Under the pieces are notes generated by a model that saw only the letters and a program-made list of their open reading frames with translations, did not search any database and was not told the origin of the DNA. The position numbers were made by a program, and so were the translations under genes. 64,000 nucleotides of DNA from Shimia sagamensis (GTDB lineage Bacteria; Pseudomonadota; Alphaproteobacteria; Rhodobacterales; Rhodobacteraceae), in the NCBI RefSeq assembly GCF_900182745.1, contig NZ_FXTY01000009.1:1-64000 (forward strand), written 5' to 3'. Of this stretch, positions 8,234 through 16,682 are shown piece by piece. The number at the start of each line of letters is the position of its first letter. Within the stretch, counting starts at the first letter, position 1.

Positions 8234-10657
8234 CTAAACCTTTGAGAGCCCGCTGTCGTTCATCAAGGCTGCGGTCTCTTCCGCAAGCAAACGCTCCTCT
8301 GCGCTGCCGCTTTGAACGGGCACTTTGCCCACTTCCAATAACAATGGCGCGGCGAGTGGTGTCACGTGAGGCGCCGCGACATGGTCAATCCGGCCCTCGA
8401 CATTATTAAGCAACACCTCGATCCGCGAAAAATCCACCAGACCGCGCAACGCCTCTTCGCGAGTGATTTGCATCAAGACGTGATCAGGATCGTATTTGAG
8501 CAAGGTATCGTAAAGAATGTCTGAACTGAACGTTGCTTGCCGTCCCGACTTACGCGCACTTGGGCTGTTGCGCTCGATCAGGCCTGCAATGGTGGCGGCG
8601 CCTCGGAAGGTTTTCTTCATCAGCGCGTTGCCCGCGAGCCAGCCGTCGAGACCGCTTTTCAGGGTTTGTAAGTCAAACAACGGGTGTGGATCGACCACTT
8701 TGTCCAGGCCCCAAATAAGGGTGGCATAGTCTGAGGAAACAAACCCCATGGGGGCCAGGTCCATGTCTTCCATGCGCTTGGTCAGGAGCAGGCCCAGAGT
8801 TTGCTGCGCGTTGCGCCCGGCAAACCCATAAACACACATGTTTTGGCGGCCATCACGCTCAAATGTTTCCACCAAAAGGCGGCCTGGTTCTGGCAGGCGA
8901 GACATGGAACGCTGTAGCTGTAGCCAGTCGGCGGTGTGGGCGGGCAGGTCAGGCCAGCTGTCCGCCTGCAGGTAGCGCAGGGTGCGTTGCGATAGCTGGG
9001 TTGAGGTGGAGAACTTTGTACCGGAAAACACAGCCACGCGCGGTTTGCGACTGGCGTTGCGGGAGACCTGTACGGTCATGTCCCGCAGGCCTTCGTAGCG
9101 CACAATTTGGCCGCCAATCAGGAAGGTATCACCCGCAGTTAGGGTTGCGGCAAAGGCTTCTTCGACTTCGCCCAGAGGTTTGCCACCGCGGTTGCGCTTG
9201 AGCTGTACTTTCAGCGTGTCGCTGTCTTGGATGGTGCCTGCGTTCATCCGCAGGCGGGCGGCGGCACGTGGGTCGCGCAGTCGCCATTCTCCGTCAGGGC
9301 GTTGTTGCAGTCTTTGCCAGCGATCATAAGTCTTTAGCGCGTAGCCGCCAGTGGCGCAGAACTCTAGGCAGGTGTCAAAAGCGTCGCGGGTCAGGTCAAC
9401 ATAGGCACCCGCAGTGGTCATTTCGGTGTAAAGGCCGTCTGCGTCAAAAGGGCCGGAGGCGGCGCGCAACAGGATGTGTTGGCACAGCACGTCACGCGGA
9501 CCGGGACCGCGGGGATCACCGTCCAGATCACCCTCCAGTACGGCCTGAAGCGCGTTGACGCATTCAACAACTTCCCAGCGGTTGGCGGGCACCAGAAGGG
9601 CTTTGGAAGGGGCGTTGTAGCGGTGGTTCGCGCGGCCAATGCGTTGTACCAGGCGTTTGACGTTTTTGGGGGCACCCACCTGAATGACAAGGTCGACATC
9701 GCCCCAGTCAATGCCAAGATCGAGGCTGCCGGTGCAAACTATGGCACGCAGGTCGCCGCGCACCATGGCGGCCTCAACTTTCTCCCGCTGCTGGCGATCA
9801 AGGCTGCCGTGGTGGATGCCGATTGGCAGGCTCTCGTCATTGGCAAGCCACAGATTGTGAAAGAAAATTTCCGCTTGTGCGCGGGTGTTGTGAAAGATCA
9901 GCGTGGTCCTATGCGCCTTGATCTGCTCCAGCACAGCCGGGATGGCGTAAGCCGCGCCGCCGCCGAGCCAGGGCGGGGCCTCGTCGGTTTCCAGCATGGC
10001 AATGTCCGGTGCGGGACCGGGATCCGCGTAAAGGATTTTGCACGGGTCCGGATTGCGCGCGAGGAGTTTGGCGATGTCTTCCGGGTGGTCCACCGTGGCG
10101 GAGAGACCAACCCGTTTGAGGTCTGGGCAGAAGGATTGCAGGCGGGCGAGCGCGAGGAAAAGCTGATCGCCGCGTTTGCTTTCGGCCAGGGCGTGGATTT
10201 CATCAACAACCACGCGTTTGAGGCCTTTGAAGATGCGGGGTGCATCTTCGTAAGAGGTTAAAAGCGCGAGACTTTCCGGGGTCGTGAGGAGGATGTGCGG
10301 CGGGTCGACGCGTTGGCGCCTTTTCACGGTTTGCGAGGTGTCACCGGTGCGGTCCTCAATGCGGATGTCGAGATCAATCTCCTCCACCGGTGCGCGCAGA
10401 TTGCGTTTGATATCAGCGGCCAGCGCCTTGAGTGGGGAGACGTAGAGAGTATGCAACCCTTCGTGTGGGGTGGTCGCGACATCGGCCAAAGTGGGCAGGA
10501 ACCCAGCGAGGGTTTTACCGCCGCCTGTGGGTGCTATCAGCAGGGTGCAGGGATCGTCGGCACGGGCGAGCATGTCGCGTTGATGTGGGTGCGGTTGCCA
10601 ACCTCGGTTGGCAAACCAAGCCTCGATATTGTCTGGGATCGCCGTTGCGTTCGGCAA
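8234..10657 (-). CDS. Ligase-associated DEXH-box helicase (Lhr-type)
   Basis: An 807-residue ATP-dependent helicase. Motif I is APTGGGKT, motif II is DEIH, SAT forms motif III, and the second RecA domain has QRIGRANHR as motif VI. A winged-helix and C-terminal Lhr-type domain follow. It is the partner of PdeM just downstream. The frame is open further upstream (to 10864) but runs through the arsR gene. The only sensible start is TTG 10657, four bases after the arsR stop, giving MPNATAIPDNIEAWF and the family length of about 800. Translation is probably coupled to the regulator gene. Confidence 0.88.
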   Translation of the reverse strand: MPNATAIPDNIEAWFANRGWQPHPHQRDMLARADDPCTLLIAPTGGGKTLAGFLPTLADVATTPHEGLHTLYVSPLKALAADIKRNLRAPVEEIDLDIRIEDRTGDTSQTVKRRQRVDPPHILLTTPESLALLTSYEDAPRIFKGLKRVVVDEIHALAESKRGDQLFLALARLQSFCPDLKRVGLSATVDHPEDIAKLLARNPDPCKILYADPGPAPDIAMLETDEAPPWLGGGAAYAIPAVLEQIKAHRTTLIFHNTRAQAEIFFHNLWLANDESLPIGIHHGSLDRQQREKVEAAMVRGDLRAIVCTGSLDLGIDWGDVDLVIQVGAPKNVKRLVQRIGRANHRYNAPSKALLVPANRWEVVECVNALQAVLEGDLDGDPRGPGPRDVLCQHILLRAASGPFDADGLYTEMTTAGAYVDLTRDAFDTCLEFCATGGYALKTYDRWQRLQQRPDGEWRLRDPRAAARLRMNAGTIQDSDTLKVQLKRNRGGKPLGEVEEAFAATLTAGDTFLIGGQIVRYEGLRDMTVQVSRNASRKPRVAVFSGTKFSTSTQLSQRTLRYLQADSWPDLPAHTADWLQLQRSMSRLPEPGRLLVETFERDGRQNMCVYGFAGRNAQQTLGLLLTKRMEDMDLAPMGFVSSDYATLIWGLDKVVDPHPLFDLQTLKSGLDGWLAGNALMKKTFRGAATIAGLIERNSPSARKSGRQATFSSDILYDTLLKYDPDHVLMQITREEALRGLVDFSRIEVLLNNVEGRIDHVAAPHVTPLAAPLLLEVGKVPVQSGSAEERLLAEETAALMNDSGLSKV

Positions 10658-10661
10658 AGGG

Positions 10662-11030
10662 TCAGGCCGCGTTGGGGTCGCAGAAAAGGTTATACAACAA
10701 AGAGATAACCTGGGAGGTGTTGTCGTCTGCCAAGTTGTAGAAGATGGTCTTGCCGTCGCGGCGTGTTGAGACAAGGCCTTCGTCTCGAAGACGCGCCAGC
10801 ATCTGGCTGACAGCGGCCTGGCGCAAGTCCAAAAGCGCTTCCAATTCGGACACCGATTTTTCACCAGATCCCAAGTGGCACAGGATCATCAAACGGCCCG
10901 AATGCGCCAGCGTTTTGAGGTAAGCTGCTGCGGCTTCGGCGTTTTTCTCCATCTCGGAGGGCGGTGCTGGCGGGGTTTGGATATTCACGGTAATGGGCCC
11001 AATTGCTCCTGACTGTGCCTCATATAGCAT
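10662..11030 (-). CDS. ArsR-family regulator, SqrR/BigR-like (persulfide sensor candidate)
   Basis: A 122-residue winged-helix repressor. The DNA-binding helix region is QAAVSQMLARLRDEGLVSTRR, cited here only by its start at about residue 74. Two cysteines, C51 in LMILC and C117 in LFCD, are 66 residues apart, the same spacing as the sulfide-sensing pair of SqrR and BigR (C41/C107 in SqrR). In those proteins sulfane sulfur links the pair and releases the operator. No metal site like that of ArsR or SmtB is evident. The start 11030 has a GGAG site 6 nt upstream. The helicase follows four bases after the stop. Sulfide sensing is an inference from the cysteines. Confidence 0.85.
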   Translation of the reverse strand: MLYEAQSGAIGPITVNIQTPPAPPSEMEKNAEAAAAYLKTLAHSGRLMILCHLGSGEKSVSELEALLDLRQAAVSQMLARLRDEGLVSTRRDGKTIFYNLADDNTSQVISLLYNLFCDPNAA

Positions 11031-11055
11031 CGACCGCTCCGGTTTTCGAGATGTC

Positions 11056-12285
11056 TTACGATTTTAGTGGGGCACCGCCTGCAAACGCGTTGCCGTTGAC
11101 ATAGTCACAAGGGGCGTCCTGCATTTGTAAGTGTAGTCCAGCACCGTCAAATTTGTGTTTTCTGGCAAGGGTTTCGTTGACTTCGATGCCGAGCCCTGGA
11201 GCTGTTGGTGGTATGACAAAGCCATTCTCGACTTTGATCGAAGAAGAGATCAAAGCGTCGTGGAACTTGGTTTCGATGGTTTCGATCATCAAGAGGTTGG
11301 GGATGGAGGCCGCCAGGTGGATGTTTGCGGCCCACTCAACGGGGCCGGCGTAGAGGTGCGGGGCGATTTGGGCGTTGTAACACTCTGCCATTGCAGCAAC
11401 TTTTTTCATTTCCCAGATGCCGCCCGCGCGGCCAAGAGCGGGTTGCAGGATTTCGGCAGCGCCGGTGCGCAGGACTGTTGCGAATTCGGACTTGGTGGTC
11501 AGGCGTTCGCCGGTAGCCACTGGAATCCTTACGTTTTTTGCAACACGGGCCATGTCTTCGATGTTGTCCGGTGGGGTGGGTTCTTCATACCAGAGCGGGC
11601 TGTAAGGTTCCAGCGCTTGGCCGAGGCGGATAGCGCCTGCTGTGGTGAATTGACCATGGGTGCCGAAGAGCAAATCTGCTTTGTTTCCAACGGTTTCGCG
11701 TATGGCAGCGCAGAAGGCGACGGACATGGAGATGTCGCTCATTGCAGGCATGTGGCCGCCGCGCATGGTGTAGGGGCCAGCGGGGTCGAATTTCACCGCT
11801 GTGTAGCCTTTTTCTACCATGGTCAGCGCGCTTTCTGCGGCCATTTCCGGCGAGGTCCAGAAGTTGGAAATGTTATGGTGGTCAAGGGGATAGAGGTATG
11901 TGTAGGCGCGTAGGCGTTCGTTCATCAACCCGCCCAAAAGCGCATAGACCGGGCGGTCGCGATCTTTGCCCAAGATGTCCCAACAGGCGATTTCGAGCCC
12001 CGAGAAGGCGCCCATAACCGTTAAGTCAGAGCGTTGCGTGAAGCCGGATGAGTAGGTGCGGCGGAACAAACGTTCAATGTTTTCAGGGTTTTCGCCCTCA
12101 AAATACCTTTCAAAAACATCGCGGATCACGGCTTGCATGGCGTCGGGGCCAACGGAGGAGGCGTAACATTCGCCCCAGCCGGTGATGCTGGTATCTGTTT
12201 GAAGTTTCACCAAAATCCAGTAGCGCCCGCCCCAGCCAGGGGCGGGGGGCGCGGTGACGATGATATCCAGATCGGTGAGCTTCAT
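11056..12285 (-). CDS. Mandelate racemase/muconate lactonizing enzyme family protein
   Basis: A 409-residue enolase-superfamily enzyme with an N-terminal capping domain (about 1-130) and a TIM barrel. Visible features are KFDPAG on the second strand, the metal-ligand segments WYEEP and GER, and APHLYAGP near the end, resembling sugar-acid dehydratases more than muconate enzymes. The exact substrate cannot be read from the sequence; a galactonate-dehydratase-like reaction is one possibility. The start 12285 follows an AAGGA ribosome site; the frame is open upstream to 12345. It lies 122 nt after the TmpB-like gene on the same strand, but a role in phosphonate use is not obvious. Confidence 0.8.
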   Translation of the reverse strand: MKLTDLDIIVTAPPAPGWGGRYWILVKLQTDTSITGWGECYASSVGPDAMQAVIRDVFERYFEGENPENIERLFRRTYSSGFTQRSDLTVMGAFSGLEIACWDILGKDRDRPVYALLGGLMNERLRAYTYLYPLDHHNISNFWTSPEMAAESALTMVEKGYTAVKFDPAGPYTMRGGHMPAMSDISMSVAFCAAIRETVGNKADLLFGTHGQFTTAGAIRLGQALEPYSPLWYEEPTPPDNIEDMARVAKNVRIPVATGERLTTKSEFATVLRTGAAEILQPALGRAGGIWEMKKVAAMAECYNAQIAPHLYAGPVEWAANIHLAASIPNLLMIETIETKFHDALISSSIKVENGFVIPPTAPGLGIEVNETLARKHKFDGAGLHLQMQDAPCDYVNGNAFAGGAPLKS

Positions 12286-12407
12286 CGGCTTAATCCTTAC
12301 GACAGCGTTCGATGAAGTAAGGGGCCTTTTTGAAGTCAAAATCAACGTCGGTATTTTGTCTGTATCGCGACTGTTTCGCGGTGGTGCGTATTTGCGCGGT
12401 GGGTTTG

Positions 12408-13007
12408 TTAATCTGAAGACGTGTTAAGGTGCGCATCCACCACCCGCTGTACCATGGGCGCAAAATGCCAATAATCCGGCGTGACCATGTCGGCGCGTTT
12501 TCCAGCCTCGTCGAGGTAACGAACCTGAATGATCTTCTCCAAGTTGGGGTTGGCTTCAAAAGTGGTGACTTCGTCCTCAGACATTGGTCCGCCTTGTAAC
12601 TCCAATGTGTGCACAGAGGCGGCGGAGAGGCGTTTGAAGTATTCCGGTTTGGTGGCGCAGAGGTAGCGTTTGGCGGCGACGTGATAGAGCACGCAGTCGG
12701 TGACCACCGAGGGGAAGAACGGCGCCAGCACTTCGGCGCCGGCGTCTTCGTGGTGGCGGTCTTCGGTGTCGTTGGGATGGTAGGTGCCAAACTCGGAGGT
12801 GAAATGGCCGATGTCATGTAGGAGGGCGCTTACGATGACGTCTTCGGGCATGCCGTTTTGCTCGGCAATGGTGGCGCCTTGTAACATGTGTTCCGCCATA
12901 GTGACTGGCTCACCGAGGTATTCCTCGCCGCCGCGGCGGTCAAAGATGTCTCCCAAGAAGGCGACGATGTTGCCCTGCGATAGGGTAGAGAAATCTGGCT
13001 TGCTCAT
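12408..13007 (-). CDS. tmpB: TmpB/PhnZ-like HD-domain mixed-valent diiron oxygenase
   Basis: A 199-residue HD-fold protein that resembles PhnZ and TmpB rather than phosphohydrolases. Probable iron ligands are H40, H64-D65 (in LLHDIGH), H86 and H109. The substrate-contact pair of PhnZ appears here as Y30 and E33 (EYLGE). The family stretch HVAAKRYL and the later LQGGPM are present. In this family the enzyme uses O2 to cleave the C-P bond of a 1-hydroxyphosphonate. It overlaps the dioxygenase gene by ATGA, so the two are translationally coupled. Together they should convert 2-(trimethylammonio)ethylphosphonate to glycine betaine and phosphate (TmpA/TmpB) or 2-aminoethylphosphonate to glycine (PhnY/PhnZ). 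Context favours Tmp. Confidence 0.8.
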   Translation of the reverse strand: MSKPDFSTLSQGNIVAFLGDIFDRRGGEEYLGEPVTMAEHMLQGATIAEQNGMPEDVIVSALLHDIGHFTSEFGTYHPNDTEDRHHEDAGAEVLAPFFPSVVTDCVLYHVAAKRYLCATKPEYFKRLSAASVHTLELQGGPMSEDEVTTFEANPNLEKIIQVRYLDEAGKRADMVTPDYWHFAPMVQRVVDAHLNTSSD

Positions 13008-14131
13008 GCGTTTGCCTCCAGCGCCGCGAGGGTGGAGAGCAGCCCGTCTTTGTCTGCGTAGCAGCCTTGGAGCCAGCGTTTGCCGGCGCCGGAGTAGCCT
13101 TTGCGGGCGTGCAGGACGCGGGTGTTGTCGACAATGAAAGCTTCGCCGGGGTTCAGCTTGAAGCGAACTTCGGATGCTGGATCGTCGATGATGTCTGAAA
13201 GCTGACGCATGGCGGCATAGTACGCGGGCATTTTGTCAAATGGTACGTCCACCGGAGCAGCAGAGGAACGGGCATTGAAACGCACCGATTGCAGTGTGCC
13301 TTCCGGCGTGAGTTCGATCACCGGACGACGGGAGGAAAGGCGTACGCCTGCCTCTCCGGCGTATTCAAAACGAGCCGAGTAGTTGTGCAAAAGTGCAAAT
13401 CCTTCGGGGTTTTGTTCGCGTAGCTTTTGTGCAGCTGCAAAGCCATCGACCACCATATTCGCGCCACCCTCAGCAGAGTTCTCAAGGCAGGATAAGATTT
13501 GCAGTGAAGGCACCGGGTCGCGGTAGGGATTGTCGGTGTGAGCCTGGAGACCCAACCCAGTAAAGGCGAGGTTGGTTGGGTTGACCTCTGTGCGAACCTC
13601 AAAATGGCGGCCGTAGTTGGTTTCGCGCACATAGCCGAAAAGGTCGACAACCTTGAACAACGCGCCGGATTCCGTGGGCAGGCCGGAGACTTTGGCAAAG
13701 CCGTAACGGCGGATGGCGGCGAGCCATGTGCGTTTCGCCTCGGCGTTTGTGGCGAGGTCGGGGTAGTGGCCGGTGGGCACGGTGTCATTGAGAGCTTCGC
13801 CCCAGGTTTCTGCGTGTTCCGGCAGGTGGCCGGGCGTGGTGTCCTGTGGGAGGTCATAGGCGTTTGCGAGCAGCCACGCGATGGGGAAGGAAACCGATTT
13901 GTTGTCATCTGCAAAGGAGATATCAACGGCGCTCTCGGAGGCTTCTGCCGTGGCGAGTGCGCAGTTGTCTGGGAGGTCCGCCAAGGTTATCAGCCGCTGT
14001 CCATTTCCGGGATCGCGCGTATCTGCATCCAGCGCGTTGTGGCGCAGCCAGACACCGTGGAAACGGTGGGCGCCGGACGGTGTTGTGAGCGTAAGGATTT
14101 GATTGTCGGGAGAGAGCTGCACCTGGGTCAT
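13004..14131 (-). CDS. tmpA: TmpA-like 2-oxoglutarate/Fe(II) dioxygenase
   Basis: A 375-residue enzyme of the gamma-butyrobetaine hydroxylase/TauD fold. The iron triad is H198, D200 (AHTDNPYRD) and H341 (VLHARKGY); R352 in KRW is placed to bind 2-oxoglutarate. The N-terminal domain keeps WLRHN but lacks the zinc cysteines seen in human gamma-butyrobetaine hydroxylase. Automatic annotation would call it gamma-butyrobetaine dioxygenase. The ATGA overlap with the PhnZ/TmpB-like gene points instead to TmpA, which hydroxylates the carbon next to phosphorus in N-trimethylated aminoethylphosphonate. The start is ATG 14131 with an AAGGAC site; upstream codons to 14269 overlap the divergent LysR gene. 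It is probably controlled by that LysR protein. Confidence 0.78.
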   Translation of the reverse strand: MTQVQLSPDNQILTLTTPSGAHRFHGVWLRHNALDADTRDPGNGQRLITLADLPDNCALATAEASESAVDISFADDNKSVSFPIAWLLANAYDLPQDTTPGHLPEHAETWGEALNDTVPTGHYPDLATNAEAKRTWLAAIRRYGFAKVSGLPTESGALFKVVDLFGYVRETNYGRHFEVRTEVNPTNLAFTGLGLQAHTDNPYRDPVPSLQILSCLENSAEGGANMVVDGFAAAQKLREQNPEGFALLHNYSARFEYAGEAGVRLSSRRPVIELTPEGTLQSVRFNARSSAAPVDVPFDKMPAYYAAMRQLSDIIDDPASEVRFKLNPGEAFIVDNTRVLHARKGYSGAGKRWLQGCYADKDGLLSTLAALEANA

Positions 14132-14166
14132 GAGACGTCCTTGGGTTGGGTGAGGGCGATGATATC

Positions 14167-14176
14167 TTGTCGACAA
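14167..14176. promoter_or_regulatory. 10-bp palindrome in the tmpA/lysR intergenic region
   Basis: The perfect palindrome TTGTCGACAA lies 36 nt upstream of the tmpA ATG. It could be part of an operator for the divergent LysR protein, or a chance restriction-site-like palindrome. The evidence is symmetry only. Confidence 0.3.
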
Positions 14177-14193
14177 ACTGGGGATGCGTAGGC

Positions 14194-14208
14194 ATAAATT
14201 CAAATTAT
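14194..14208. promoter_or_regulatory. Candidate LysR box (T-N11-A)
   Basis: The sequence ATAAATTCAAATTAT has ATAA/TTAT arms and fits the T-N11-A rule of LysR-type operators. It lies between the divergent tmpA-like and lysR genes, 31 nt before the regulator ATG, where autoregulation and control of the dioxygenase operon would both be possible. Confidence 0.42.
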
Positions 14209-14238
14209 CCTTTTTCATCCTGAGAGGTGGTTTTTCTA

Positions 14239-15102
14239 ATGGATAAAACTGGGTTTGATCATCTGCCACTGGAGTGGGTGCGGGCGTTTGAGGCGGCGGC
14301 GCGGCTGGGCAGTTTCACGGCGGCCGCACAGGAAACAAGTTTGACGCAATCGGCGATCAGTCAGCGGATTGGGCATCTGGAGGCGCGCCTTGGAACGCAG
14401 TTGTTTGTGCGCCAAGCGCGGCGGATCACCTTGACAGCGGATGGCGAGGCCTGGCTGCCGCATGTGCAGGCTGCCTTGGTGGGGTTGCGCGACAGCACGG
14501 AAGCGCTGTTTGGCGTGTCGCGTAATCGGCTGACCATTTCAGCAAGCGGCTCGATCAATGAGCTATGGCTGGTGCCGCGATTGGAGCAGCTCGCTGAGGT
14601 GAGCGGGGCGCAGATCACGCTGAGCACGATGGTTGTGGCGTCCGGCGATACCAAAGACGATGCGGCGGTTCGCATTCGGTATGGCAGTGGCGATTGGCCG
14701 GTGGCCTACGCGGTGCCGCTGTATGAGGAGCGGTTGAGCCCGGTGGTGGCACCCGCGTTGCTTGGGCGAGGAGCCTGGCAGACGTTGCCACGGTTGTCGG
14801 TCTCGGGGCCACGGCCAAGTTGGCGGCGGTGGTGTGCACAGACGGATACGTCTACGACGCCGGTATCCCATCTGCGGTTTGACAGCTTTTGCGCGGGACT
14901 GGCGGCGGCGCGGGCCGGGCAGGGGGTGCTGCTGGCGTCCCTACCTTTGGTGCAGGCGGAGTTGGACGCCGGGCGGTTGGTGCGGGTGGCGGATGAGGTG
15001 CTGCGCCACCATGAGACCTATTGGCTGCTTGGTGCCAAAGAGCGGTTGTCGCGGCGGCAGTGGCGGCAGTTGTCGGGATGTTTGGTGGACGGCACGGCGT
15101 AG
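14239..15102 (+). CDS. LysR-family transcriptional regulator
   Basis: A 287-residue LysR-type regulator. The N-terminal helix-turn-helix covers about residues 6-65 (LGSFTAAAQETSLTQSAIS is the recognition part). It is followed by the linker helix and an effector-binding domain like that of the GcvA/AmpR branch. The ATG at 14239 is preceded by GAGAGG; a GTG four codons upstream is less likely. It is transcribed away from the TmpA/TmpB-like genes and by the usual LysR rule should control them, perhaps with a phosphonate as inducer. Its stop abuts the stop of the next convergent gene with no spacer (TAGTTA). Confidence 0.88.
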   Translation: MDKTGFDHLPLEWVRAFEAAARLGSFTAAAQETSLTQSAISQRIGHLEARLGTQLFVRQARRITLTADGEAWLPHVQAALVGLRDSTEALFGVSRNRLTISASGSINELWLVPRLEQLAEVSGAQITLSTMVVASGDTKDDAAVRIRYGSGDWPVAYAVPLYEERLSPVVAPALLGRGAWQTLPRLSVSGPRPSWRRWCAQTDTSTTPVSHLRFDSFCAGLAAARAGQGVLLASLPLVQAELDAGRLVRVADEVLRHHETYWLLGAKERLSRRQWRQLSGCLVDGTA

Positions 15103-15474
15103 TTAGGTCCCTATGGATTCGGCGAAGGCTTCCAGCTCGCGCTCGATTTCACTGATCGCAGCCTGGGTGCTGAAGAAGTAGAGGTCCGGGGCGTCGACGT
15201 CATCCATGAAGGCTTCGATTTCGACCCGGACTGGATGGCCGTCAAAGTCGGCTGTGATTTTCCAGCGTTTTGTGTCCTCGACAGGGATGTCACTTACAGC
15301 ACCGCCGATGGCTTTGGCGATGTCTTCGGGGAAGGCAAAGCGGCGGTTGTTGGCCAGTTGGGTCAGGAAAGGCGCCACTTCTTCTGCGTCGAAGTTCATC
15401 GAGGTCTCAGACGTGATCGGCGGCGGCGCCTTGGGGGCGTTGGGTTTGAACAGTTCGGTGACAAACTTAAGCAC
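15103..15474 (-). CDS. Hypothetical protein, 123 aa
   Basis: A small soluble acidic protein of unknown function, with no signal peptide or membrane segment. Residues 1-30 are proline-rich. The rest looks like a compact alpha/beta fold ending in an amphipathic helix (EIERELEAFAE). It lies 23 nt after the alcohol dehydrogenase gene on the same strand and probably shares its transcript. Its TAA touches the TAG of the convergent lysR gene. I do not recognise a family. Confidence 0.6.
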   Translation of the reverse strand: MLKFVTELFKPNAPKAPPPITSETSMNFDAEEVAPFLTQLANNRRFAFPEDIAKAIGGAVSDIPVEDTKRWKITADFDGHPVRVEIEAFMDDVDAPDLYFFSTQAAISEIERELEAFAESIGT

Positions 15475-15497
15475 GGTGGTCTCCTGACGGAATGGGG

Positions 15498-16586
15498 TCA
15501 GCGCTCAAATACAATCACATTGCGCTTTGCGCTACCGGTTTTGGTGTCGGCGATGGCCTCGTTGATCTGGTCCAGCGTCCAGCGGCCAGAGATCAGCTCG
15601 TCCAGCTTCAGGCGGCCTTGCTCATAGAGGTCGACCATCCACGGGATGTCGCGTTTGATCACCACGTCTCCCATTTTGGAGCCCTGCATGCCCTGGCCGA
15701 TGGCAGCCATGATAACCGGCTCGTAGGTGGATTTGGCACCGGAGTGTGGCATGCCAACCATGATGACCTTGCCGCCCGGTGCAAGGTAGCGCGGGGCGTC
15801 GTCATAGGCGGGGATGGCACCAACGGTGACAATCACGGCGTCCGCGCCGCGACCCATGGCGCGCATGGCTTTGATGAAGGGCTTTTTGTCGGTGGCAAGC
15901 ACGCCGTCGGTGGCGCCGAATTCCTTCGCGATGGCGAGTTTTTCTTCGCTCATGTCGACGGCGACGATGCGGCGGGCACCGGCAATGCGCGCGCCCTGGA
16001 TGGCGTTGAGGCCCACGCCGCCGGCGCCAATCACCACCACGTCCTGACCGGCGCGGATTTGGGCGGCGTTCACAACCGCGCCAACGCCGGTGATCACACC
16101 ACAGGCAATCAGGCTGGCGGCTTCCATCGGGATGTCTTCGGAGATTTTCACCACTTGCGATTGGTCGACCACGACCTTTTCAGCGAAGGCACCACAGGCC
16201 ATGGCCTGATGCAGTTTGCCGCCGTCGGCGGTGGTCAGCGGGCCTTTGTCGCCGTCGTATGGCGTGGAGCAGATGACTGGCTTGCCTTCGGAACAGGTGG
16301 GGCAGGTGCCGCAGGCGCGGATCAGGGTGACAATGACTGGGTCGCCTTCCGCGAGGCCGGTCACGCCATCCCCCACGGAGGTGATATGTCCGGCGGCTTC
16401 GTGGCCGTAGACCGCAGGCAGACTGCCACCCCAAGCGCCGTCAGCAAAGGAAATGTCGGAATGGCAGATGGCGACGGCGGAGAGGTTGACCTCGATCTCG
16501 CCCATTTGTGGCGCGCGCAGGGTGACGTCTTCGACGACAAGGGGCTGGCCAAATTCATGGCAGACGGCGGCTTTGATGGTGCTCAT
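15498..16586 (-). CDS. Zinc-dependent alcohol dehydrogenase family protein
   Basis: A 362-residue medium-chain dehydrogenase. The catalytic zinc region is seen in AICHSD and GHEAAG. The structural zinc loop has four cysteines in CGTCPTCSEGKPVIC. The nucleotide-binding turn is VIGAGGVGLNAI in the Rossmann domain, pointing to NAD. It resembles the class III alcohol / S-(hydroxymethyl)glutathione dehydrogenase branch but is shorter than formaldehyde enzymes (about 370-375), so the substrate is left open. The start 16586 excludes a 10-residue extension that does not align with the family. It is followed by the 123-residue hypothetical protein. Confidence 0.85.
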   Translation of the reverse strand: MSTIKAAVCHEFGQPLVVEDVTLRAPQMGEIEVNLSAVAICHSDISFADGAWGGSLPAVYGHEAAGHITSVGDGVTGLAEGDPVIVTLIRACGTCPTCSEGKPVICSTPYDGDKGPLTTADGGKLHQAMACGAFAEKVVVDQSQVVKISEDIPMEAASLIACGVITGVGAVVNAAQIRAGQDVVVIGAGGVGLNAIQGARIAGARRIVAVDMSEEKLAIAKEFGATDGVLATDKKPFIKAMRAMGRGADAVIVTVGAIPAYDDAPRYLAPGGKVIMVGMPHSGAKSTYEPVIMAAIGQGMQGSKMGDVVIKRDIPWMVDLYEQGRLKLDELISGRWTLDQINEAIADTKTGSAKRNVIVFER

Positions 16587-16682
16587 GAGCGAGGAGTCCC
16601 TTGTGTTTGGTGTCACGTCCAGTTTGCGCCAGCTTAGGCACGGGCGGACGGTTCAATCCAGACATAGGGTGTCGTTTTTTGC

